From the NCBI RefSeq assembly GCF_028640845.1, contig NC_080546.1, positions 29,719,020-29,783,019 on the forward strand: DNA of 64,000 bases. Reading direction: 5' to 3'. This DNA is from Ahaetulla prasina. Its lineage: Eukaryota > Chordata > Lepidosauria > Squamata > Colubridae. Below are positions 38,051-47,949 of this stretch, one piece after another. The position numbers were made by a program, and so were the translations under genes. A model generated the notes under the pieces. It saw only the letters and a list, made by a program, of their open reading frames with translations, was not told where the DNA came from and did no database searches. Numbering within the stretch: position 1 is the first letter of the stretch; each line of letters starts with the position of its first letter.

Positions 38051-41000
38051 CGCTTGGCTGTTCTTTTCTCTCTCTCTGCCCCCCTCCTCCCTAAACCCCT
38101 TCCCTCCAGTCAAGTTTTCAAGCTATGCGTTGCAAGTCAGCAAAGGGAAAACTGGAAAAAATCTAGGGACGGCGGGAGGAAATCCGTCGACAAGGCAATC
38201 TTCTTATTACCTAAACTTTTATCCTGGGACAAAAGAAAAAAAAGGTGGTGGGGGGGAGGAGAAGCTTTCTCCTGCATTTATTTCGGAGATGCCTGCAAGA
38301 ATTCTTGGAGCCCTTCAATAACCCCGATCTAGAAGGCTACGATCGTCGCAATCGCTCCCCTAGCACCACGCAAAGGGTTTCCCCCCCCCTTAGATTAAAA
38401 GAAAGCAGGTGTCCTGGAGGTGAAACACAGCCTCGAGAAGTCCCCCCCCCCCGATGACCTCGGATCTTTGTTTCAGTGACGCAGAAGAGAAACTACACCT
38501 TTTTTTTTGTGTGGTTTTAAGACAAGCCAAAGTGAACGAGAAAGAGATGGTCGTGGGAAAGCGTAGAGAAACTTCTATCCGTTTAGGACCCTCTGTAATT
38601 CAAGGCTGTCAATTATCATTACACGGAATATATTCTGTGATAAATGTCCCCGATTAACTGTTGCAATACGATTGTTTAAAATCCCCCTCCTCCGTGATTT
38701 TAAACTACTACAGATGATTTGCACTGATCTTCATGTACTTTTTATAATCATCTACCGATCGGATTCTAAAAGATCCTTGTGCTAATCGTAACCACATTTC
38801 ATTCTTTTGTTGAAAAGACTGCAAAGATTTGAAGCTAGTATCCATCAGATACCGGGACAAACAGATGTAATTTTGGGGTTGAACCTCTTTCTCCCCCCTC
38901 CAAAACCAAAACTGAGGTATTGTCTACCTATTTTAATATGCCGCTGCACTTTTGCAATTTTTTTTTAAAAAGCCCCTAACATCCTTTTTCTATATTTTAT
39001 TTTACAATAATGAAAACCAAATTAGAGTAAGAAGAATGAAAAAAAAAACCACCTAGAAATAAACCAGCTGCTGAAAACTTTCATATGGTTCTCGCTTGGC
39101 CCTTAAAACAAGCCAGGTGAGTGTCCTAGTCAACGAGACTCGCCCGCAGAGACGGGGCTTCTTATTGAGGCGTCATAAACTGCGTGTTTTACTCTGCTGG
39201 AATTATGTTTCCCACCCGCAAATACAACCCTGCAACTTGTGGCAACGTTGCGACAAAACTGGGGCTTAAACCTCTGACAAAAACACACGTATTTGAGCCA
39301 GGCTGCCTACACAGCAGCAGCCCCGCATTTCAGTGCACAAAACTAAGTAAAACAGAAATGCGCTCTCCTGCCGCCGCTCTCTGCAGGTGAAACGGGCTAT
39401 TCTTTGCTTTTCGGTTGTTTTTTTAAAGGGTGGTGTTATATTACAACCTTTAGGGAAAGGCAAAGAGAATCTCGGGTAGACTTTGCTTCTAGCCGGACTG
39501 GAAAACCTGATCTGTCCTTCAGTCTCCTTTGAGAGTGCGGGGCAGTGCAAATACCCCAAAGCAAGGCTGTATTTCTCTGTCTTGCAAACCCCCTCCGTCC
39601 ATTATGGTACCTTCTATTACTTTAAAAGGTGCTTTGCATTCGTTCCTTAATAATCCGGGGGAAAAAAAACCCCTTTTCACTCTGGATTCCCAGTTATTAA
39701 ACCCGTGGAGTTCGCAGCAGCGATAGCAGGAGGATTGACTCAGCCAAAGAGCTCAGACTGGCAGGATTGGACCCTGGTTTTCGGGATGGACTCCCTTCAA
39801 GCAAGCCGTCGCTGATCCCCTGGATGTTGCCATGGGGAGAATGGCTGAGCCGGTCACTTTCACCCCCAGCCCTATTTCCATCCCCCCCCTTTATGGAGGG
39901 AGGGTGCCCGCCCCTTTTGTCGCCTTCCCCGCTAAACCCCACCTATAATTTTAGCAGTATAGCTAAGAAAAAAAGCAAGTCTCGTTAATTTACATGCTGC
40001 TCATTATCCGCTCATTAAACGACGGAGCTTTATCCCTGCGACTTGGCAGCGACCTGCCTCTCCTCGGGACCCGTCAGCGTTTGGATGCAGACAATTCTCT
40101 TACATTTGTAGTGGGTTTTAAGCTGATAAGTCTCTAATTTGCTTAAGTCTTTTAAATAGGGGCTTTCAGTGATTCTAGCTCTTTTCTTATTGGATTGCCT
40201 CTAATTCCCCCAAGATCATAAAGTATATGTATAAAGTAAATAGTTTCTCCCTAAGCACCGCCAGCAGATGACCTATAAGTAAATCAATAAGAATCCGAAG
40301 CTTTTCTCCACAATTTGTTTACTAACCATAGCCCGGTTCTCCTTAACCTCCCAGGGATACGAGGGGGCTATACACGCCGCGTAAATCCCTCCGAGCCTTA
40401 TTAAAGCTACGGACGGCGCGGCCGCGGCAGAAACTACTCAGCCGTAGCACAGTTGAGAACAGGAGGCAGAAAAATGCCGCAACCCGCCCCCGCCACTCCC
40501 CCAAGGAGAAACCAGGAATTTCTCCTCCAAACTTGGGGAAAGGGAAGTAGTAAGAAGACATGAATGAGCTGGAGAAGGACTCGCGCAGATCCAGCCCTTT
40601 GAGGTTGGGTGAAAGAATATCACCATCACGCTTTCTCTCATCAGGCTGAAAATACCTCTTTCCGCTCAAAGGGATGTCCTCTCAACCCAAGAGCATCCTA
40701 ACGCTTGCACTTAAAGCGATCCTAAAGATACACCCCGTCTTCTATTAAGTTAAGAGGGAGGCGGAAACCAATCCAACGGGTTTTGTATTCACAAGGGGCG
40801 ATTACGGTAAAGCTACCCCAGAAGGAGATATACGTCGTGCTTAGTACCTTCGTTGGTAAGAAACCAGCGCTTGCCCTCCGCAATCCTAAATATATCTACA
40901 CAGAAGCCGGAGCCGCCGCTGCTGTCAGTGAGACTTCCAGTTAAGGGAATATAAGGAGGCTGCCTTGCCAATTTTGAGTTCAGAAGCTGAAGCGGAGATG

Positions 41001-42057
41001 TGGAAACGCCAGTTTTAGTACTTTTTAAACGACGCACGAGCATAATATTATTGCTACTCCGGAGAAAAATGCAGATCCCGTGGATTTTAAGAAGACTAGC
41101 CATAGCAAATCAACGACAAGAGAGGTGTTTAAACCCCGTTAAAGTTGAATTAACGGTTTTACACGTATATTACAGAATATGGCCCAGTCAACTGTACATG
41201 GTGGTTTGAATTGGGAAGAGAGCGTTACCATGCATAGAAATTGTGCAGCAGCAGACCCCATCCTGGTGCCCACGGGTGGGTTGGATTTCAACCCTTAGAA
41301 TCTCATTGACATTTCAACACGTTTTGGAGGGCACCAGGTTAGGAAAGGCTCCTGCAGGCATTTCTCTATCTAGGTGAAGTGAGGGCACGACAGCCTGAAA
41401 TCCTATGGTTCCTACTTGATTGAAAACCTCCTTCAGAATCTGGATTTAATCATCTAATCTAATCTTTCAGATCATGAAATCTAATTACTCTTAACTGGTA
41501 GCAACTCTCAAACAGAAGCCATCCACAAACTCTCCCCTATTTTGAGGTGGATTACTTGGGTTGGACCTGGATCGTTTCTGTAGAAAAGGACCCACATTTT
41601 ACTATTAACTTGAGCTACCTTCTTCCAAATTACCAGCTATGGGAAAATGGCTACCCCATCCAGACTTCAAAAGCTTACCCCCCTCCTCCAATTTTGAGTC
41701 AAAGACCAGCAGATGGCAGAAAGTAGATTCCAACCTAACAAATTTAAATCAACGATGATAATGAAAGTATTGATAATATTAATGATAAACATGATACACT
41801 GCTGGGGACAAAAATCAGAGAAGGAAATGGGGTTTGGAAAGGTGTGAAAAACAAACACACAAAAAGAGATTGATTCTGGAAGACACAGTTGGCTTCCCAG
41901 ATCAAACTTGCTCCAAAAAAAAAGTAGTTAATCCAGCATTTTGGGTTTTCAGGAGGCTAGACTAGTATAAGCGATTAATGGTTTAATGTATCATGGGAAT
42001 TTGTTCATTGCTGTAGTCATGTTTTTGAATCAGCCATTAAATAGTTTATTTTGGGTT
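38051..42057 (-). other. Intron DNA upstream of the c exon, no repeats recognised
   Basis: Four kilobases almost free of transposons, unusual in this window. 39990-40240 contains AT-rich blocks with homeodomain-like cores ('gctcattatccgctcattaaac') next to a CpG-bearing stretch to 40500. This could be conserved regulatory DNA. No ORF has recognisable features. Confidence 0.4.
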
Positions 42058-42296
42058 ATTTATTTATTTCTATCCCACCTTTATAATCCTTACAAATAGC
42101 TCAATGCAGTGATCATATCTTATACCCCTTCCTCCTATTTTTCCCACAACAACAACCTTGTGAGGTGGGTCGGTCTGAGAGAGAATGACTGACTCAAAGA
42201 CACCCAGCTGACTTTCGTGGCTAAGGAGGGACTCGAATTCATAGTTTTCCAGTTTCTAATCTGGTGTCTTAACCACTAAACCAAATTGGCCTTTAT
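42058..42296 (-). mobile_element. tRNA-derived SINE (Sauria type)
   Basis: On the minus strand it reads a tRNA-like head ('tttagtggttaagacacc', 'gaattcgagtccctcctta'), a central body ('ctgggtgtctttgagtcagtc', 'caaggttgttgttgtggg') and an (AAATA)-type tail near 42060. This is the organisation of the Sauria SINEs widespread in lizards and snakes. Confidence 0.7.
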
Positions 42297-43391
42297 CATA
42301 TTAATATACTCGCAGCAATGCTCCAAGGCAGCTTCCATCAAATAACCATCAAATCCAAATAAAATACACCAGCATCATAAAACAAGAAATAGCCACATCT
42401 AAAACAACAACAACAACAACAGCGTAAAAAACATGGCATTAATGTTCAGAGACACCAGCAGACTAAAACAGACATTAATGTTGCAGGAAAGGATCATGCG
42501 TTAAGGTTTTATATTTTTTTCTTAAAATGGTGTCATGGGAGACCAATTGCATTGTACAACAATTATGCTTTAGCTTGTTGCCTGAACTCAATTTGTACAG
42601 TGCCTGGTGCAACCTTCAAACTTCGTAGGAAGTAGTCTTATGCCAAACCAAGCCAATAGCAGAGTATTTTCTACGTTAAAGGCAGTGGGTGTTTCAACTC
42701 CAGGTCAGGGGTGGGTAAGAACTTTTGGTATGTTAAGAATCCGCTCGGTCCTTGAGAAAGAAGCGTAGTACATGGGCAATATGGGTTTCATAAGATTTGC
42801 TGTTCCTGCCTTCACTGTATTTTATCCAGATCCACAGCCGGATGTGGTTAAATTGGCTTTTATAACTAGATTGACGAAAGCCACCAATCTCATCTTTGAA
42901 AAGTGAAAGGGCTAAATAATCCCTTAACCTGGTAGCTCCTGTCCAAGGTGTGGCATATGGCATAACTTTCTTGTCCCTCATCTCGGTAGCTTTTCATTCC
43001 CACTCATCTACATTTTTTAAAAAAAGAAATAAGTCTTGCTTTGTATCTCTGCCATTGGGGATCTCTGCAAAATAAGAAATATGGGCAACGCCAGTTCCAA
43101 CTCACTTGGCTGGAGCCAATGGGAAGGTCTCTTGCTCAAATGCCAGAGGTGCACTCAAGCACTCTTGATCTTGGGCAACACTTTTGTTTTTCTCAAAGAA
43201 GTTTGCATAATATCATTTTCTTTTATCTGCATATGTATTTTATCTGAAGCTGTAATCCTGCGCTCTTCCTTGCATTGATCTGTATGGGATACATTTTAAT
43301 GTAAAGTTACAAAGCAAAAACCATCTCTGAGGTGGTAGTGCTACCTCACCCAGGTTTCCTCTCATGCCATGCAAATACTGTCCCCTTAAAG
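42297..43391. other. Intron DNA, nothing recognised
   Basis: Single-copy-looking sequence with a short (AAC)n run at 42401-42420. Confidence 0.4.
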
Positions 43392-43531
43392 CAGATGTCT
43401 TCAAACTTGGCTGCTTTAAGACTTGTGGACTTCAACTCACAGAATTCTCCAGCTAGCACAACATAGCTGGCTGGAGAATCCTGGGAGTTGAAGTCCACGA
43501 GTCTTAAAGCTGCCAAGTTTGAAGACCTCTG
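43392..43531. mobile_element. Palindromic hAT-type MITE (family 1), perfect TSD
   Basis: The arms CAGATGTCTTCAAACTTGG and its complement at the right end turn at 'agcacaacatagct'. The perfect target duplication CCTTAAAG lies at 43384-43391 and 43532-43539. Confidence 0.9.
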
Positions 43532-44809
43532 CCTTAAAGCATCTCATGAAGGATCTACCAAAACCTAGGCAATAATTAAGTCATGGTATGATTTCTTGTC
43601 TTCCTTAACACCACCCTAATTGATCCCACGGTTCCAAGGTGCCTGCCCCAACCCCTTGTTCACTGAAAGAACAAGGCAATCCAGTTATGCTAACAGCAGC
43701 TGGAAAGCTGGCAGGGAAACTACCTTTCCCCACGGCAGTTCCAAACCTTACATTAGAAATGCAAGTTTGTCACATTAAAATTAAACAAACAGACAATTGA
43801 CTGATAATTAATAGACACTCTCTTTTGTGCTACACTTTAGCATTCATATCATTCCAGGGAAACGAGTATTATTTACTTTCATGCTATTTCTAAGTCGTTT
43901 AGATAGTTTGAGAAAGTTGGGTTATCAACAGTATAATTCACTGACAATGATAATTGATAAGAAATAGTTAATATTCTAAAGTTGGCAGAACACAAACCTA
44001 CAGAGAGATAAGAAAAAAAAATTAATATCTTCTTGTGGCTCTCAGAATGAACTGATAATTTTGTAGTGAGCTCTTGCTACTACTCAGGTATAGTAGTAAC
44101 AGGTATGCAAAGGGACATCTAGTATTTTTCAAACTAGTTAAATATAAGCTATAAGGAGTTTGAAATGATGAATTCCGTTGATTCAAATGACATTCTAGTA
44201 TCTTAACTGGACAGAAATGTGTGACAAAGAACAGTTCAAAAAGTCCTGATAAATTCCTCAAACAACTGCCTTTTAATTAGGAATAAAATGTTGAGTCTTC
44301 AGAGTTTGGAAATTCATCATCACTGATTTTACTGATAATTTTAAAGGGTAATTCAGTGGCTATTAGTTCTCACCACTAAATCTCAGAATTGTGCTATTTA
44401 AAATACAATACACTCTTCTTGCCATTTATTTTGTTTCTATCACAGCCTTCCTTCAAATAGATTGGATTTTTATTCATAATGTCCTAAATTATGGTATCTT
44501 CTGAAGAACCTTTTAAGGTACACTGATTAGCCCAAAGTCACATATGCAACTCTACCTGCCCTTAACAGGTACACAGTGTTAGGTTTCAGACTTATAGAAA
44601 ATAATTATAAAATATTCTGAAGACTATGTTTTGAAGAATGACACACACACACGCCAAAAATGAAATGAAATAAAGAACTGTATTGCTTGCTCGTATGATA
44701 ACAGACCCACAAGCATGTTCTTTAATACCATTACAGTTTGCTCAGTTATCTAATTCATAAAAGTTTTTCATAGGTCCATCTCTCATTGGGATGGACCTAC
44801 CAACCTGCC
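43532..44809. other. Intron DNA, nothing recognised
   Basis: AT-rich, single-copy-looking sequence with no gene or identified repeat. Confidence 0.4.
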
Positions 44810-45347
44810 TTCCATTGAGGACCTGTATACTGCACGAATCAAAAAGAGGGCTTGAAAATACTTACAGATCCCTCACATCCTAGACATAAATTCTTTCAAC
44901 TCCTACCCTCAAAATGACATTATAGAGCACTGCACACCAGAACAACTAGACACAAAAACAGTTTCCCCCTCCCCAATGCCATCACTCTTCTAAACAAATA
45001 ATTCCCTCAACACAGTCAAACTATTACTAAATCTGCACGACTATCAATCTTCTCATTGTTCCCATCACCCATCTCCTTCCACTTATGACTGTAACTTTGT
45101 TGCTTATATCTTTACGATTTATACTGATATTGTTTCCTGATTGCTTATTTGTAGCCTATGACTATCATTAAGTGTTAAATTTATACCCTATGACTATTAT
45201 TAAGTGTTGTAAGTGTTGTACCTTGATGAAGGTATCTTTTATGTACATTGAGAGCATATGCACCAAGACAAATTCCTTGTGTGTCCAATCACACTTGGCC
45301 AATAAAAATTCTATTCTATTCTATTCTATTCTATTCTATTCTATTCT
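44810..45347 (+). mobile_element. CR1/L3-type snake LINE 3' end with (ATTCT)n tail (family 2)
   Basis: Contains the C-terminal end of the LINE ORF ('cttccattgaggacctgtat', 'aaaaagagggcttgaaaata') and the same 3' UTR as the inverted copy at 18063-18545. It ends after 'gccaataaaa' in seven or eight ATTCT units (45306-45347). It is 5' truncated with no intact reading frame. Confidence 0.8.
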
Positions 45348-46576
45348 CATGATGTTCAGAGTCAAAAGTAGACAGGGGTGACTTCCATGGGAGGTGTGTA
45401 CGAGGGCAGGAGATGCGCTGTGGATTTAAGGGTACTTCAAGGCCTATTCTAGTTACAGAGCAGGAAATGAAAATTGGTTTAGACCACATGAGGTTTGCTA
45501 ATGGGCTTTTTTCATCCAAAGCAAATGCTAAGTAAAATAAAGGGCCACTATGTTGCAATGACCAAAATGTTGCATTAGGACAAAGTACAACCTAGGTCAA
45601 ATTTGCTCTCACACAAGAAATTGTGATCAAGATATTCTCCTGGTTAAATAAAACAATAAATACATAAAATAAGGCACGTAGCATAGCAGAATCAGAAGTT
45701 ATGAATACCATGCTATTCTACTTTGTTCATTTTTACAACTGGAAATTCAGTTAAATTTCATTTTGTCCTGTTCTCCAGAGCCGCAATTCCTGAATAAAGT
45801 TTATTTTGCCAGGAACTAGATCTCTGATTAATTAGGATCACATTATGGAAGCCAGACAGATAACCATTGTTTAGTATGTTGGTCAAAACAATAAAGAACA
45901 TGACGAGTCCTTCAGGACTAACCATGTTATTATTATTCAAGAGAAACCATTCATTATTTTTATCCGATTTTTTCCCCTCCTAGATTTAGGAAATACAGTC
46001 TATTTCCAGCTTGTGCTACAATAAAATGATTACTCCTCAATTAGCACAGAACTCTGTTGTTTTAGCTTATGGCTGCAAAAGGTTTTGAAAGCACCCTCGT
46101 GGGTGTTCCTTAAATCATTTCCCGGGGCAACTAATCAATGTGAAATAAACAGGGGTCTTTTTCCTGTTTTCACAGTCACCACTTCAGCACCAGAAGAACC
46201 AATTTTCTCCTAAAAGCTCTACGGACAAACGCAAAGCAAACAAACAACACGTACCCATCTACCTTGGGTGGGCGGGCAAGGAAGAAGCTAAAGAAAGATT
46301 TCAAATAAAATGCCAACGAAAAGGTAGGGAAGGAAGGAAGGAAGGAGCCAAATCAAATTAGCTGGTGGGAAAGAGAAAATTAAAAAGAAACAGAAAAGAA
46401 AGAACAAGCAAACAGAAAATAGGGTGGAAGGGAAAGAAGAGAAGAAAGAAGAAACGTCGATAGAGAAATAATAGCTAGCAAGCAAACAAGAAAAAGGAGT
46501 GGACGACTCCCCCCCCTCGATTTTTTTTTAAAGCGGTGGTGAGATCTCACACTTTTCTTATTCATTCCCCATTGTT
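45348..46576. other. Intron DNA, nothing recognised
   Basis: No gene or repeat is recognised apart from short GGAA units near 46327-46345. Confidence 0.4.
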
Positions 46577-46584
46577 CCCTAGAT

Positions 46585-46690
46585 CAGAGGTCTCCAACCT
46601 TGGCAACTTTAAGCCTGGAGGACTTCAACTCCCAGAATACTGGAAGTTGAAGTCCTCCAGGCTTAAAGTTGCCAAGGTTGGAGACCCCTG
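46585..46690. mobile_element. hAT MITE (family 1), tandem copy 1
   Basis: Begins CAGAGGTCTCCAACCTTGGC and ends GGAGACCCCTG as a near-perfect palindrome. It is preceded by CCCTAGAT (46577-46584) and followed by an identical CCCTAGAT (46691-46698) that also starts the next copy. Confidence 0.9.
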
Positions 46691-46698
46691 CCCTAGAT

Positions 46699-46844
46699 CA
46701 GGGTCGCCAACCTTGACAACTTTTAAGACTTGTGGACTTCAACTCCCAGTATTCCCTAGCCAGCAAAGCAAAGCAAAGCTGGCTGAGGAATTCTGAGAGT
46801 TGAAGTCCACAAGCCTTAAAAGTTGCCAAGGTTGGAGACCCCTG
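46699..46844. mobile_element. hAT MITE (family 1), tandem copy 2
   Basis: Begins CAGGGTCGCCAACCTTGAC and ends GGAGACCCCTG. It has a longer centre with 'agcaaagcaaagcaaagct'. It is flanked by CCCTAGAT on both sides (46691-46698 and 46845-46852). Confidence 0.9.
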
Positions 46845-46852
46845 CCCTAGAT

Positions 46853-46964
46853 CAGTTGTTCCCAACCTTAGCAACTTTTTAAGATGTGTGGACTTCAGCT
46901 GGCTGGGAAATTCTTGGAAGCTGAAGTCCACCCATCTTCACGTGGTCCAAGGTGAGAAGCGCTG
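46853..46964. mobile_element. hAT MITE (family 1), tandem copy 3 (most diverged)
   Basis: Begins CAGTTGTTCCCAACCTTAGC and ends GAGAAGCGCTG. It is flanked by CCCTAGAT (46845-46852) and CCTTAGAT (46965-46972). It is more diverged than the two copies to its left. Confidence 0.8.
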
Positions 46965-47407
46965 CCTTAGATGCGCAAGCCTTTGGGCGACGCTCGCTCC
47001 TCATTCGATTTGGGCGGCTCGCAAAGCTTGTTTTCGGCAAGAAGGACCCGTTGCCTTTAAAACAAAACCAGAAAAAAAATAGTGCGAAAAAGAAAACGGC
47101 GGCTTGTGTGTCGTTCGCCTCTCTCGGATTATCGGCGGTTCGCCTTGATGAAGAGCCATTAATGATGCCCATTCAGTCAATATTAGGAAGGCGAGGGAGA
47201 TGAGCTTTTTTTTTTAAGTTTTAAAGGTAGGTTAAGGAAACCTCAGATCGCCCCATTCCTCCTCACGACCGAAACTTTCGTTGCGCAGCGCCCCTCTCCG
47301 CACGGCCGATCGAACCAGGTTGCATAAATTAGGAACTGAGAATGACGAAGGCGCAGCCCGTAGGATGGGAGCGAGTTTGTGTGTGTGTGTACGCGTGGTC
47401 TATATTT

Positions 47408-47516
47408 AACAATAAGAGAGTTGGAAGGGATCCTGCACATTATGTAGTCCAACCCCCCTGCTCACGCAAAAGACCTGTACTAGGGATTCGAAGCTGTCAG
47501 GCACAAAATAAACCTC
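47408..47516 (-). mobile_element. 3' part of CR1-tailed SINE
   Basis: On the minus strand it reads 'cttcgaatccctagtacagg', then 'gtgagcagggggg' and the CR1 end 'cccttccaactctctta'. It matches the 3' portion of the SINEs at 57121-57250 and 22571-22726. The expected tRNA-like head is replaced by the tRNA-Arg sequence that follows at 47517. Confidence 0.8.
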
Positions 47517-47589
47517 CGAGCCAGGCAGGAGTCGAACCTACAATCTTCTGATCCGTAGTCAGACGCGTTATCCATTGCGCCACTGGCCC
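47517..47589 (-). tRNA. tRNA-Arg(ACG)-like gene, directly upstream of SINE tail
   Basis: The minus strand gives 73 nt, starting GGGCCAGTGGCGCAATGGAT and ending CTGGCTC plus discriminator G. The acceptor stem GGGCCAG/CTGGCTC pairs (one G:U). The D arm has the A box, the anticodon loop is CTACGGA (anticodon ACG), and the T arm GTAGG-TTCGACT-CCTGC is fully paired. The T stem differs from the usual CCAGG/CCTGG, but its outermost pair is swapped on both sides. A pol III stop (TTTATTTT) lies a few bases downstream, inside the chimeric junction. It may be a functional gene or a tRNA retrocopy captured by a SINE. Confidence 0.75.
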
Positions 47590-47713
47590 TCCTTGTATAA
47601 ACCAAAAGTATAGTACCTTCTCGCTGCAGTTTTGCAGAAAGCCTGCGACTGGATTCAATATGAGGAATCCTTGGTTTGGCTCCATGGGTTGGGACAGACA
47701 AGTCAGGCAAATC

Positions 47714-47846
47714 CACTGGTGGGATTCAGCCAGCTGGTACCACTTTGGGAGAACCGGTTGTTAACTGAACAGTTTGGCAAACTGGTTGTTGGAAGAAATT
47801 ATTAGAGCAGAGAACCGGTTGTTAAATTACTTGAATCCCACGACTG
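47714..47846. mobile_element. hAT-type MITE, perfect 8-bp TSD
   Basis: The ends CACTGGTGGGATTCAG and TTGAATCCCACGACTG are inverted repeats. GGCAAATC flanks both sides (47706-47713 and 47847-47854). The interior has two 'gagaaccggttgttaa' units. Confidence 0.85.
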
Positions 47847-47870
47847 GGCAAATCTACTTGTTCTTTAAAG

Positions 47871-47941
47871 CAGGGGTCTCCAACCTTGGCAACTTTAAAG
47901 ATTCGTGGACTTCAACCCCCAGAGTCCACAAGAGACCCCTG
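47871..47941. mobile_element. Short, internally deleted family-1 hAT MITE
   Basis: 71 bp beginning CAGGGGTCTCCAACCTTGGC and ending AGAGACCCCTG, with a perfect duplication CTTTAAAG (47863-47870 and 47942-47949). Most of the second arm is gone, but both ends remain. Confidence 0.85.
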
Positions 47942-47949
47942 CTTTAAAG

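Noticed and set aside
46577..46972. CRISPR-like array
   Set aside because: This is vertebrate DNA. The repeated octamer is a transposon target duplication and the spacers are palindromic MITEs.
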